A stretch of DNA of 64,000 bases from the NCBI RefSeq assembly GCF_000003815.2, contig NC_049995.1, positions 4,107,747 to 4,171,746 of the forward strand. Direction: 5' to 3'. This DNA is from Branchiostoma floridae. Lineage: Eukaryota; Chordata; Leptocardii; Amphioxiformes; Branchiostomatidae. Below are positions 1 through 12,200 of the stretch, one piece after another. Both the position numbers and the translations under genes were made by a program. The notes under the pieces are model-generated. The model was not told where the DNA came from. It did not search any database and saw nothing but the letters and a program-made list of their open reading frames with translations. Each line of letters opens with the position of its first letter. Positions within the stretch are counted from its first letter, which is position 1.

Positions 1-667
1 AAATAATATGAGAATTTAACTAACTATGGAACGGGCAATTTGTAAACAAGCCGGGGATGACATGCGGGGGTTCCAACTGAAAGAGAAGTGATCTATCATA
101 CAACAATCTTTACAAAAAGATCACACTACTAATTATTAAATACACAAAACACTAGGAAGGGATAACAGACATTGCTGACAGACATATACGGAACTAAGAA
201 CGGTAACTGCTATTTATATACAATCTATGTACTAGAGAGCTACACTACTCACTTCTTCAAGTTCTTGGTCCGGTAGCGGCTAGCGGCGGCGACAACTGAT
301 GTTCAAATCTACTAGTAGTTTCAAACCTAACTGCTGTCACCAGCTGGTCTACTATTGGTCTAGTCAAGTCATGTGACTTCCTAATATGGTCTTGTTACCT
401 AAGGACTCCTCCAGATGGTTCCAAGCAAGTTAGTGTCATCCATCATGCCTGTTTCACAGAAACACATGGCATTGTGCATTATTTTTGTGAATAAATGCAT
501 CATGTACTTACCAGTTTCAAAGTTGTACACAGCAGCAAACGCTGTGGCGCGGTGTAGGCTGTTATCTGCAGCGACTTCCCCAGTGCCTGGCGCACCGTTG
601 ACATGCCAACGCACTGGTCTGCTCGGCACTTTGCACAGCTTGCATAACCGCTTTACGAGTGCCTCGT
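1..667. other. Left edge, no gene recognised
   Basis: I see no convincing exon here. The stretch is AT-rich non-coding DNA that leads into the 72-bp satellite. It probably lies inside the long first intron of the acyl-CoA synthetase gene whose first coding exon is at 2.4-2.5 kb on the minus strand, but no further exon of that gene is visible. Confidence 0.4.
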
Positions 668-1330
668 GATATTGTCCGGATATGGACCATTCCCACATAG
701 CAACGCTGGTATTCAATATCATGAGTGACTTTTTGTCATGATATTGTCCGGATATGGATCTATCCCAAACTGAACCGCTGGTGTGGAGTGTTTTGACTGA
801 ACTTTGTTCAAGATATTGTCCGGATATGGATCTATCCCAAACTGAACCGCTGGTGTGGAGTGTTTTGACCGAATTTTGTTCAAGATATTGTCCGGATATG
901 GACCTATTCCAAACTGCACCGCTGGTGTGGAGTGTTTTGACTGAACTTTGTTCAAGATATTGTCCGGATATGGACATATCCCAAACTGCACCGCTGGGGT
1001 GAAGTGTTTTGACTGAACTTTGTTCAAGATATTGTCCGGATATGGACCTATCCCAAACTGCACCGCTGGGGTGGAGTGTTTTGACTGAACTTTGTTCAAG
1101 ATATTGTCCGGATATGGACCTATCCCAAACTGCACCGCTGGGGTGGAGTGTTTTGACTGAACTTTGTTCAAGATATTATCCGGATATGGACCTATCCCAA
1201 ACTGCACCGCTGGGGTGGAGTGTTTTGACTGAACTTTGTTCAAGATATTATCCGGATATGGACCTATCCCAAACTGCACCGCTGGGGTGGAGTGTTTTGA
1301 GTGAATGTTGTTCTTGATATTGTCCGGATA
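668..1330. repeat. 72-bp tandem satellite, about nine units
   Basis: The phrase GATATTGTCCGGATATGGA recurs at 668, 740, 812, 884, 956, 1028, 1100, 1172 and 1244 and again at 1316, a strict 72-bp period. The first unit (668-739) is the most diverged and the middle units are nearly identical. Because 72 is divisible by three, the array is open in several frames on both strands and produces artefactual repetitive reading frames. There is no start context, splice signal or flanking exon to support translation. It is a simple satellite, probably in an acyl-CoA synthetase intron. Confidence 0.93.
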
Positions 1331-1519
1331 TGCAAAGAAACAATAATACTTGACTCATAATTGTTACCATCGCAAAAATTGTTTTCTGTGTCATTTGATT
1401 GTGAATGTCGATGTTAGTATATTTGCACATGTATATGGTAGCTTAAGCTTCAATTACCAGAAAATTAAAGAGTAAACATACATCGACATCGGGCATACTC
1501 GTTGTAAAATAAAAACACA

Positions 1520-2340
1520 TATACAGAAACAAAAACGTTAATGACGTGTATTTGACAAGATAGAAACCTTTTTAGGATACCCAACAAAGCAATCTCAGAT
1601 TCAAGTATGACAAGAAAAGTAATTTGTTAACCATTAAGTGGTCCGAAAACTGATCTCTGGAATGTTTCTGTTTTGGACATCTGTCGTAAATGGAACGGAA
1701 TATGAATTTGGAAGGAGCGAAAATTTCGGCAAAAAATTGCAGTCTTATTTGTTCAGATGCGCAATAAAACAATCACCGATTCACAATTAACGTATAGAAT
1801 ACCTTTATCAGTAACGGTCAGAATATGCTAACTCCAAATCTGTCCTAAAATCCATGGAATATCTGTCGCGGATATGTCTCGTAAATGGAAGGAAAAGAAA
1901 ATAGTATGAGTTCGAAAACATGAAACGTCGCTGACACGTATTCGGAAGAACGGGAAATTCTATCCGTCCGGGCATGTGCCAAAACATTTCATGACTCATG
2001 ACATTCTGAGACATAATGAATATGAAAATGTCATCTGACAATGGCCCAGAAAAAATGCACATCATGTTTCGTGCAAACTCCTAATTTGTCCGGATATTCC
2101 TTAACGAAATATATGGACCTTGGATATGCAAAGAATGTAGAACATATCACGTATTCGGAGGTAAGAAACGTCAATGGCGCGTATCTTGAAAAACAGGAAA
2201 GTCTTATTTGTCCGGATACATAACAAGACAATTCCTGACTCATGATATTTCCAGATATGGGATATATTGAACATCGTGCCCGGACGCAGTCCGAATATTT
2301 AGCATGTCCAAAAATATGTCAACTCCGACTTTGTCCGGAA
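1520..2340. repeat. Diverged ~245-bp tandem repeat
   Basis: The segment 1922-2007 and the segment 2166-2252 align throughout. Both run from a GAAACGTC start through a GTCCGG core to a CTGACTCATGA-like end, about 245 bp apart. A weaker third copy begins near 1530. The GTCCGGATA core is shared with the neighbouring 72-bp satellite, so the two arrays may have a common origin. Short reading frames here are by-products of the repeat. Confidence 0.6.
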
Positions 2341-2392
2341 ATCACACCCTTTCGCACAGTGTCAACACAGAAAAAAGAACTGAAAAACTGAC

Positions 2393-2533
2393 CTTAACCT
2401 CCACAGACTGGTGATCAATTGGACACGGCGGTTCGATCGGAGACGGGCGGGAGGCCAGGTAGTACGCCCCCGCCGCCACCGCAGCGGCGCCCGCTGCGAG
2501 TTTCGTGGACGAGACGTTCAGGATACTGTCCAT
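2393..2533 (-). CDS. ACSL: Long-chain acyl-CoA synthetase, first coding exon
   Basis: This 47-codon exon starts at the ATG at 2533 and ends at 2393, followed by a good donor (AAG|GTCAGT). The peptide begins MDSILNVSS, then has an Ala-rich hydrophobic stretch (about residues 12-25) that would be a membrane anchor. It continues YYLASRPSPIEPPC and QSVEV, matching the vertebrate ACSL1/5/6 N-terminus (WYATRPKPLKPPC, QSVEV). These enzymes activate long-chain fatty acids to acyl-CoA on ER or outer mitochondrial membranes, using ATP and CoA. The AMP-binding domain is not in the window, so the rest of the gene must lie to the left beyond a first intron of at least 2.4 kb. The subtype cannot be decided from one exon. 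Confidence 0.8.
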
Positions 2534-5169
2534 GGCTGTACTTATGTTGTCTAAATGGTAAAGTCATGAAAAAATTCAACATTACGTGCAGACTTAAAGC
2601 GCATTCCATACAGTAGTACACTGAAAGACGAGTCTGAAACGGTCATAAAATCAGGTGTTTGCATGCTAAATAAACAAATTAACATAACACCCTCGAGTAC
2701 CCTCCCTCCCTGCTCCCTCTTTTCTACTTCATTCAGACTAAGATTTTTCGTCTACCTTCCTTTCATCCGACTTACATGTATAGTGGCGATGATTTTAAAG
2801 GCCAACCGTACTTCCTACACTCTAAATACGGTTACCTACACTGTTTACATACAGTAGCTCCCGGAGTTGAAACACGGGTTTACGGCGCTTTTGATTAATC
2901 AAGTTGCAACTCGAGAACACTGTGTAACAAAAACAAGATCGCAAGACAAATCTACTTACTTAATCAAGGAGCTTTTATCAGTGATAAAAGCTCCTTGACT
3001 TAATAGATGAAAGACTAAGCCACTCGGCGAAAGTGAACTATAACACTGTCTAGAACGGCATGCCAACTCACTAAACTCCGCCAAGAGTTACCCCTTCTGC
3101 AATGTGGTGCCTCTTTCCAAGATTTTCACCCTGCGACCCTAGAGCTAGAGCGGTCTAGTTGTTGTCTGGTCACATTCTTTCAAGGACTCAGTCTTTTATG
3201 TGAAGCCAGTGGTGCCGTAAGGGACGGTACAGGATAGAGGGGAGAGGGGTTGTGGTGAAAAAAATACACTAGGTGGAGTTAATGTAGAGTCCCTTCCAAG
3301 TCACTGCGAGTTTTTAAACAATACTTGTGGCTTTTTAATAAATTGCTATGAGATTGTTATCAATTGTTATGAATGTTCATCAATATTTCGAAATAAAAAA
3401 ATAAACAGCTACTAAGAAAGCCTTCAGCATGAATCGTGGATTTGATACTTTTTACGAATTATAACGCATTATAAATGTATTTAAACAGTATTTTCACAAA
3501 CATCCTGCTAACTTTTCACGTCAATTTGATGTTCAGAAACTAACTTACTCTATTCCCCGTTTTAGACCTTTCCTATGTTTGGTTGTGTCATTTTCACATA
3601 CTTACACTAGTAGCCCACTGCATCTCTAGCTGTCTTGGTCGGTCCCTTAAGAACAAAAATGCACCCATTCAAGACATTGGGTGACCTTTGACCCGAAGGC
3701 TGAAGCTTTAAGTTACGGGGTCAAATGAGGACAATGATGGGCAAGAGTGGGTCCAGATTCAACAGGCCACACGAAGTATTCTATTAGAAAAAATGGAACT
3801 TTTTATCACATATCGCTCTAACATTTAAAATAAAAAATCGTAGATGAACCCAAAACAAGTTTGATCATGAAGTCGGCATGTATGAAAATCCCACACATAA
3901 TAAAACCGGATCTTTCTTTCCGACAACAGTGCCTGCACCAAATAATGACAAGTTGTCAAAACACGAGTGGGGGGGGGGGGGGGGTTACTACAAATACGTC
4001 AACATAACAGAACTAGAAAGGCCGACATTTGCTTAAGAGCAAATACAGCATATTTCAGCCATACCCCTTCCCACGCAACATTGGACTGTTCCAAATCACC
4101 CCTGCGCAAAAATGGAACATCCTCTTAACAGTACATTATCCCCCAAAGTGGACTGGTATTGTGAATTTATTCCAGGTAAAAACAGAGCTTGCTTCTATTT
4201 TTCAGAAAATGACAATAATCACACTTTCCATTCAGAAAATTTTCAGTACGATAACTAGGTGTAAGTTTTAAAAAAGTATAAGCTCCTTGTGATGTGGGTA
4301 CATTCATTATTGCAGTGAAATTTTTTTTATTCAAGTAGGGCATACGATTTAATAATTATCAAGCAGGTGCAGGTACTGTAGGAGCGTTTGTTTTCTTCAA
4401 GCTGTAAAACTGTTAAACTGTTTTACTTTGTATGCAATCAGCCATCGAGCCTATTATTATTTTAGTTTAACAACTTCCTGCCAGACCCGGAAGATACGAT
4501 TGAACCTTGTTCGAGGATTTATTTTCGTCTGTCTGGTCAGTCTCTTCATACCCTCGAGGCTGGCGCTGAGAGTGTTTTATTGGGCTGAAACTCTGGCAGT
4601 TTAAAGTTACTTACAATTTAAATGTTCAAACTTTATGTCAAACAACAACAGCACTAGGAAATGTGGCCACTATAGACAGGTGGTCACTATAGAGAAAATG
4701 CTGATCTATTGACTAGGAGCCATACGTTACACATGATCATTAATGATATAAACATTGCACAGGTAAGCCAATTGTTTAGATGTACAATTAAGTTCAAATA
4801 ATTCTGAAGAGAAATATTGATGAGAAAATAATCATTCTCGCCACTAACTTATAATTACGTATCAAAACTAAACGCAGATTTTCTAACTAACGCACCTTTC
4901 GCCGACTTCATCAAAGGACCGCCGGCTATCAATCAAACACGGCTGTTGATTAGACTTAGAGTTTCAAACAGCCATGTGCTGTGTGCCAGTTGACAGCGAA
5001 CTTCATGCTACGTGATGTTTTACATTGCTTGGACCTTCTTTCCTACAGCGGTGCTTCTACAAAATATTTAGACTATAACACTGAGTCCCACATGTTTTAT
5101 AGAATAGAATTTGACGCAGAACAGCGTTTTTTGCTGGGTATTTTTCTTGAAACATGTTCGTGAGAATAT
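2534..5169. other. Intergenic, upstream of the ACSL exon
   Basis: No exon is recognised. The part next to 2534 should contain the acyl-CoA synthetase 5' UTR and promoter, but I see no clear TATA box. Other contents are a perfect hairpin at 2964-2998 and a poly-G run near 3970-3983. The remaining reading frames are short and have no recognisable similarity. Confidence 0.4.
2964..2998. repeat. Perfect 17-bp-arm hairpin
   Basis: TCAAGGAGCTTTTATCA (2964-2980) is followed, after a single base, by its exact reverse complement (2982-2998). A related imperfect palindrome lies at 56419-56448, about 53 kb away. This suggests a dispersed palindromic element and not a chance hairpin. Confidence 0.85.
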
Positions 5170-5194
5170 CAGCGAGGCGGCGACGTAGGGATAT

Positions 5195-6560
5195 CAGACC
5201 GTCAACAAAAGTCGCACGGCGGCTAACGGCGCATCGAAGATACTAGCGCTATAAATAAGCGCTTCAACTAAGGATGGCAACCCGTACAATATTTTTGTAT
5301 ACTGTTGAGCTAAGTAAAGTTTGTTGTTTATGAGGTTTTAGTTGTCTTTGAAGCTTTGACCCGAAATATTTTAAAGTCAAACTGCTGAAGAGAAGTAAGT
5401 GACTGCTACGATTATCGTAGATATGGCCCTAAAAAAACTGATAAAAGAAGCCTTCTCAATAGTCTAAAATGCAAGAGCTTCCGGGGGGGCTTCGCCCACC
5501 TGGGTCCCCCCCCCCCCCACAGTGGCCCTGCCCCTGGACCCCGCCAGGGACATTCGGCGGCCCCCGGACCCCTGTCCGACGCTTTGAAAAAATCCTGGCG
5601 AGAAGTCTGTACGGCCTGAGTCTTCAAGTTAACGTATTGTGTGGTCCCGCTTATGAATATTAATTAGCCTTCGCTTTCCTCTTCGCTGATTGGCTGAACC
5701 ATTAATTGAATTAACTCTTCCTGCCGGCTAGACGCAGGTGCAGATGTCGGCTCTGTGGGGTGAACGTCCGAAAGATCATGGCATGGAGAACGAAAGAAAA
5801 CCAATTTCCCCTAAAAAAAAGTGCTGTAATTAAGCCTTTTACAGTACTTTAAGCCAAAAATTTTACTTGGATCATTTTACCAACTATCTTATGCCTATCT
5901 ATACCAAATGTTACTCATACCAGGGTACAGGGGTGCAAAATATACCGTTATAAGACCGTCAACAACAGTCGCACGGAGCTAACAGCGCAGCGAAAATACC
6001 ATCGCTAGCGTTTCAACTTCGGATAACAAGTTATAAGTACTGTTGAACTCAGTAACGTTAAAGTTTGTTTTAGTTGCCTTTGACGGTTTGACCTGAAATA
6101 GTGTTACGCTAAACTCCTGAAGAGAAGTTATTTGACTGCTGCGAATATCATAGATATGCCCCTAAGAACTGATACAATATAAAGCCTTCTGAATAGTGTA
6201 AAATGCGAGAGCCTTAGGCGGGCTTCGCTCCCCCTGGCGGGAACACTGCTATATACGGGATCATGAGGCCCCGCTTATGAATATTAATTAGCCTTTGGCC
6301 TCCTCTTCGCTGATTGGCTAGGTCTTTGATTCAATCAACTCTCCGGCTGACGCGCACAGGTGTGGCTCTGTGCGGGGTCACGGAAGGTCACGTCAGGAGG
6401 CCAAAAGAAAACAAATTTCCCCTCAGAAAAGTGCCAAAATTAATCATTTTAAAGTTGTTTATGTCAAAAATTTGACTTGAATCTTGTTACCAAGTATCTA
6501 ATGCCTATCTATACCAAATTTCAGGTCATTTAATTGTAATACCAGGGTACAGGAGCCAAA
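5195..6560. repeat. Two diverged direct copies of a 0.6-0.75 kb repeat
   Basis: Copy one starts near 5200 and copy two near 5958. They share blocks in the same order: GTCAACAA-AGTCGCACGG, CTGAAGAGAAGT, TAGATATG-CCCTAA, TAAAATGC-AGAGC, and CGCTTATGAATATTAATTAG followed by CTCTTCGCTGATTGGCT. The spacing shrinks from about 755 to 626 bp because copy two lacks a C-rich insert (5480-5640). No coding sequence is recognised. Copy two runs straight into the ~164-bp repeat array. Confidence 0.75.
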
Positions 6561-7175
6561 AGTGTCCTTTTTTGGTCAAAAATTGGTCAAAAATCCTAAA
6601 AAATAAGCCTTTTGTTGCACTGTACACCAAAAGTGTTATTGAATTTATATGAAGGTATTATCAAGGCACATCTGTGTCAAATTTCAGCTCATTCGGTTGC
6701 AATACCAAGGTACAGGAGCCAAAAGTGTCCTTTTTTGGTAAAAAATTGGTAAAAAAAATCGCAAAAATAAGCATTTTGTTGTACTGTACACCAAAAGTGT
6801 TATCGAATTTATATGGGGGCATTATCAAGGCACATCTCTGTCAAATTTCAGCTCATTTGGTTGTAATACCAGGGTACAGGGGCCAAAATATACAGTTTTG
6901 GTCTAAAATTGACCAAAAAAATCTCAATAAAATCATTTTAGAGGCAGATATGAAAAAAACTGAGAAAAAAGCATCAAGGTATTGGCCCATTCTACCCCTG
7001 TGCCAAATTTCAGGTCATTCTGTCCAGGAACGGCGGAGATGAATCACTTTGAAGATTTGACAGGAGAAAGAAGAAAGAAAGAAAGAAAGAAAGAAACATT
7101 ACGAATACAATATATTTCACCATACTATGTATGGCTGAAATATAATCACCATACTATGTATGGCTGAAATATAAT
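6515..7175. repeat. ~164-bp tandem subrepeats ending in (GAAA)n and hairpins
   Basis: CAAATTTCAGSTCATT starts near 6515, 6678, 6842 and 7014. Each copy is followed by a variant of ATACCAGGGTACAGG and a TTTTTTGGT stretch. After the last copy come a (GAAA)n microsatellite near 7070-7095 and two tandem copies of a hairpin (CCATACTATGTATGG) at about 7112-7172. The ordered tail looks like the 3' part of a dispersed element. I cannot assign its class. Confidence 0.7.
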
Positions 7176-8880
7176 TAACGATAGGCAAATTGTCAGCACT
7201 CAAGTCAAGTCTTGTGACTGAAATAGCTCCAAAGTCGACAAAAAACAAACACCACACTGGGTTCAAACTCCAAGGCCCATGGGAGAAAAACATTTTAAAA
7301 AAACCTCGTGACCCTAAATGTCGAGCTCCATGTTGGTGGCGATGAGAATACTAACAGATAACAACCATCTCTGTTTCACAAGAAATATATACATGGCTCA
7401 TCTCATGTTGAATATTTGTGGTAGGGAGTTGTACCTTTTGTCAAACTACAGGCGAGCCAATAGACAACTTCAGTCGGCAGCCTAAAGCTCTTTAAGCCGT
7501 CTACACAACAATCGCAAGCCCCTGGGGTCTGACCGTGCTTTATACTGTGCTGCTGTAGTATTGCAACCACCTCGCGGGGTTTCTTCGTTCGTATTTTCGA
7601 CGGATTGTCTACAAAACTGGTTGCTGACGAATCATACATATGTACATTTCTTGTTATGATGTCAGTTAATGTATTATGTAAAAATATATTTCTATATGCT
7701 ACAAATTTCTCAAGGCGGTCGTTCCACAAAAAAGAGTGCAATATATTTATGTTTTCCAAGTTTTTTTCCTGCGCTAATATATTTGCTATTAACCTAGTTA
7801 TATGGAGATTGCGATGATTCGTTTACGAGGCTAAACGACTTTTCGGAAGCCAATTTTTTTTGTACAACATGTTTTTACAAGGTAGACTGTGCTCAGAGTC
7901 TGTAGATATGTGACTGTACGTGTGAGGGTGTTGTTAGTTGAGTTGCCAGTCAAACATTGCTGCATTTTCTAGGTCGAACTTGTTTACAAAAGACGCGGTC
8001 AAGCGAGTGACTCCGCTCCTAGCAGAAAAACACAACAGTCACCCTCCCCTTTAATTCGCGACAGCCTAGCACAGAAGACTCTATATAAAACAGTAAAAAA
8101 TTGAAAACTGAACTAAACCCTTCAACAAGTCTATGGCAAGTTTTATAACGTACCTTTGGTTCAGGTGATCAGACCTCAAAAGCGGCCACGTATCCCCAAA
8201 CAGTTCGGACTCAGTCAGAGACAAAATCCAACACGTACTCTTTCTCACCACCGGTCTTTCCCGTCAAGCATAATCTTCATCAAATTAGCGATCGGTGTCT
8301 CTTTTGGAGGTTATTGAGCATCAAAAGTGTTGGTATTACAATGATGCGACAGGCATAATGAAACCCCTTATGTTAGCCCAACGTTCACGTCGCGCCAAAC
8401 AGCTGGAGAATGGTGACCTTTGACCCACCTAGTAACTTTACAAAGATACAAAGGTCAGTGGGAATATCAGGTTCCATGCAGGTTCATAGTCTCAATACAC
8501 CTCTCAACTATGTAAATAGAAGAATGGGGTGGGTTATTTGTGGGAATATATAGATCGTTCAAATGTTACACACCCACAAGGGTATTTCTTGACTTCATGG
8601 GCCACGGTCAGCAGTAAATTATCGAAATTCAAGACAGCATAGGTTAACAGGAAGTGTACCAGTTTAGACTACTCTCCGAGCAGATATATCGGAAGTAAAG
8701 ACTGCGTCCAAAGGGCTAAACAGTACTAGTGTCTAACTGGCCCCCAGTAGATCTGATCTTAGGGAGCCAGTTGGACACCGTTTTTTATAGTCTTTTGGCT
8801 TAGTCTTAGCCCACGATACATCTGCTTGGAGACAGGACAGGGCTAAAGAAAGAGAAAGGGCAATAAATAAGATAGAATAA
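7176..8880. other. No gene recognised
   Basis: The longest reading frame is 118 codons on the minus strand (7759-7403). Its peptide matches nothing I know, and no splice partner or repeat of it is visible, so I do not call it a gene. The rest is AT-rich and featureless. Confidence 0.35.
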
Positions 8881-8882
8881 GA

Positions 8883-8967
8883 ATGAATAAGATAGAGGAT
8901 GAGTGTCACTTTATTGTTGACTGTACTTTATACAACAACGAAAGAAACGTCCTCTTTGAAAATATAC
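8883..8967 (+). pseudogene. CR1/L2-like LINE ORF2 fragment (left part)
   Basis: The translation begins MNKIEDECHFIVDC and continues LYNNERNVLFENI. This has the Cys/His arrangement near the C-terminus of CR1/L2-type LINE ORF2 proteins (IEDE-HFL--C--Y---R). The frame then runs into the inverted-repeat structure at 8968. The matching C-terminal continuation lies at about 14196-14351, so a retroelement has split this LINE remnant. It is 5'-truncated. Confidence 0.7.
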
Positions 8968-9259
8968 AAATGAAAGTTATCATACCTACCTGGTTAGATA
9001 ACTACAGTTATACTAGCTACCCGGAGAAATACAATGGCGTTTTCCCTAGAAACCGCAAGGTGGCAGTTCTTCACAGTAAGAGCAAACACAACATCCGGGC
9101 ACTGACCCTCCCATCATCCTCTTTTCCCGAAACGTCCCGAGTCGAACTACCTCGCTCGAGCCTGGGTCGGGCTAAATAAAGAGGGTGGGACATTGTATTT
9201 CTCCGGGTAGCTAGTATAACTGTAGTTATCTAACCAGGTAGGTATGATAACTTTCATTT
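8968..9259. repeat. 69-bp inverted repeat next to the DIRS-like element
   Basis: The arms 8968-9036 and 9191-9259 are exact reverse complements of 69 bases around a 154-bp spacer. The spacer start (about 9029-9133) is an inverted copy of the DIRS-like element's right subterminal sequence (about 14075-14180). The arms end in AGAAATACAATG, related to the element terminus CGAAATACAATGGCG. This is either a fold-back derivative of the element end or a short non-autonomous relative nested beside it. Confidence 0.85.
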
Positions 9260-9260
9260 A

Positions 9261-12200
9261 TACGTCGCTACCCTCCGAAATACAATGGCGACTTTAAAGC
9301 CGCGAGAAGGAGGTAGACTGAGACTCACCAAGAAGGTTAAAACCTTGTTGGCCTCACCAAGCCCCCATGGGAGCAGGAGACTAGACCTCTAAGAGTCACA
9401 CCTCCCTCCAGAGTCATCCAGCTGCTATCGAAGGATGCTTCTGTCTCATCCCCCAATTTTACAGCTGTAAGTGCCGGATGCAAAGGCAGAGCTAACCGAC
9501 TGTAGTGCCCGAAGGGTACAGTCTTGCCACTTATAAGTTAACTGAGATAAGTGTGCTCTGCCCAAACGGACTCGGCCTCTGGCCGACAACAACTTAGAAA
9601 GTTCTGGCTGACACCCAGTCTGTCAGCTTTCACAAATCCTTCAAGGAAAAACCGATGCAGAAGCAGCAGTGCTGTGGTGAGGATGAGCATTGAATAGACT
9701 GGTGTCAAAGCCTGAAAGATCCAACATCTTTCAGCCAACTGGCCCAAAAGGCCGACACCACTGGGTTATCAGCCTTAAAGAAGAAACCCCTTAGTCTGAT
9801 AGGAGATTGACTTCTCCTTAGGTAAGAAATGCCTCACCACACATAAGATCTCACTAAGATCTTAGGAAAGGAGTGACTTCTCCTTAGGTAAGATATGTCT
9901 CACCACACAAGATCTCTCTAAGATCTGGGTGCAATCGAACAACGATCTCTCTGTAAGGCTGAGTCAGCCTATCAGATTTGTTAGTTCCATAAGAACAAAA
10001 CAACTCTGGAAACAAACTCTCGTACAGCATGAGATACAAGGACGCCAAGTCCAACATCTGTCAGCAGATTACAAAGCCATCAATTGCAAGATTGGCTTAA
10101 GCGAGAGCTGTTTCAAATTCAGGGACCTAATGGCTCCCAAGTCTGAAGGAATCTCAGAATCGTACCCACGTCCCAAGACTAAGTACCTCAGTCTTGGAGG
10201 GTCACGCGTGTATGCTTAATACACCCGCTTAGAGTTAAAGGCTCTCCAGTCAGACCAGTGTTGTTCTGACTGGACTCCGTCTGTGATCAGACGAGTTGAG
10301 AAAAACGCAGAGCCATGAACATTTATGGTCTTATAAAAAAGACCCCTTGATTAAGGCACAAGAGGTAATCAGTGACCTCCATGGCCGTCGCCTTAGACGG
10401 ATCCAATGCCCTAGTCTCGCACTCCAGGCTGCCTGATACTGTTTCTGTGAACACAGTCTTGCGGCGCAGCACACGCTACAGGTGCCGCCGGCGCGCCTCA
10501 GACGACAAACCCGCAGTGATCAGAGCTTGTCTGACACTATCCGGGCAGTTGGTCTGAGTAACCTCAAACGAGGATGAACTTCCTCTGACCCGGAAGAGGA
10601 ACACCGTCTTGTTCCATTGGAAAAGACAGTAGATCTCAAACCAGAGTTCCTGTAGGAACAGAAAGCACGGTTGAGATGGCCAAAACTATGGCCATAGATT
10701 TCGCCTGATCGAGGCAAATTTCTCATAAGAACGTATAACTCGAGAGGAGGCAGAAAGGTGGAATCCCGTACACTCTCAAGTTGTCCCCTGCAACTTAAAG
10801 TGTCGATCTTCCACGCCTCTGGTTCTAGGCACAGAGTGCCAAACGCAGCTGTATTTCAGCCTGGATGCGAACAGATCGACCTTTGGTAGAACTGAAGCAT
10901 ACGCTTGGCGGAAAAGGAGTGGGCGAAAAACTCCACTGGTTTTGGTCTTGGAAACACTCCGGGCGCCAAGTCGGCCTCGGAAATCGGACCCAGCAAGGGT
11001 TCCGATGAAAACACCAAACCCTTGCCTAAAGAGGCACACTACCACAAAGCTATGGCTGTCTGGCATAGAAGTTGGCAAAACAACTTCCTTGCCTACATAT
11101 GTGCGCCACTGCTGACGTATGTATAAGCCTGAGGTGGACTTGACTGTTGCTTGCAAAGCAGGTTTGGTCGAGTAAACGTTGTAGCGAGCTCTAAAAATAG
11201 CTCGCTAATACGTGTCTCTCTCTTGAAGAGAGGAACCGTTTTCTCGTCCTGCGTCCACCGCAAAACTGCTCCTCGGACTTGAAGCGAGTCGTCCGTTGTG
11301 ATAGTTAAACTACCGGACTCGCCCAAAAGTCTCGACTACTCCACCGTGGCAAGCAAGTTGACCCGGTAGCTAGTCCCGAGGGAGCTTCTGGGGACAACAC
11401 AACTTCGGTGTCCCACAGACGAGTCTCTTTCAGAGCCTCGTTTAGACCATTCTACAAGCTCCAGTGAAAGAGCGTTGCATGTAAGACCACCGCTGACGCT
11501 ACATCCATGCGCCCTATCACTTCGGCAAAGTGCCAAAGAGACACACGAGGCAAGAAGGTACAAGTCTTGTAAACCTTCACCTTTTTCTCTTGAGGAAGAG
11601 ATAAGGTCATAAGAAGACAAATGATTTACTTCCATCCAGGAAGATAACTGCTGGGTTGAGATCAATTGGGACTTTCCCAAAAGATCAGGAAACCCACATC
11701 ATGCGTCATACAACGAACACGTTTGCAGGTACTGGAGACGCTTTGCCCGAGACGAGCCTGATTCAGCAAGTCATCCAGACAAAAACTATCCGAATCCCTT
11801 TGAATCGGATGGCACCAACTACTGGTTTAAAAACCGCATATGTCCTAGGAGCGCCAGAGGACCCTGGGACACTTTACTTGAAAAACTCCCCAACTGTTTC
11901 TGAAAAGAAACAACAGGAGTTTCTAAGTGACTGGTGTGATAATAAAAAGGCAACCTTGATGTCCAGGTATACCAACCAGTCATCCCCACTTAGGAGGGAC
12001 ATCACGTCCTTGATGTTCTCCAGTTCACGTGTTCTGAAAACACCCTACTGTTTCAGAGGTCTGAAACTATGACTAGACGCCAAGTTCCATCTTTCTTTGG
12101 AACCATAAAACCAAAAACGGGGCCAAAAATTGGTCCCCGATTGGAGGATTCTCTAAGGAGATCCCAATTCCGCTGAAGCGAAAACAAGCCACAAGTCATA

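Noticed and set aside
399-1430. Several long repetitive reading frames on both strands
   Set aside because: They are produced by the 72-bp satellite, whose unit is a multiple of three. No start or splice context supports them.
7403-7759. 118-codon minus-strand frame
   Set aside because: No recognisable similarity or exon borders; length is within chance for this AT-rich DNA.
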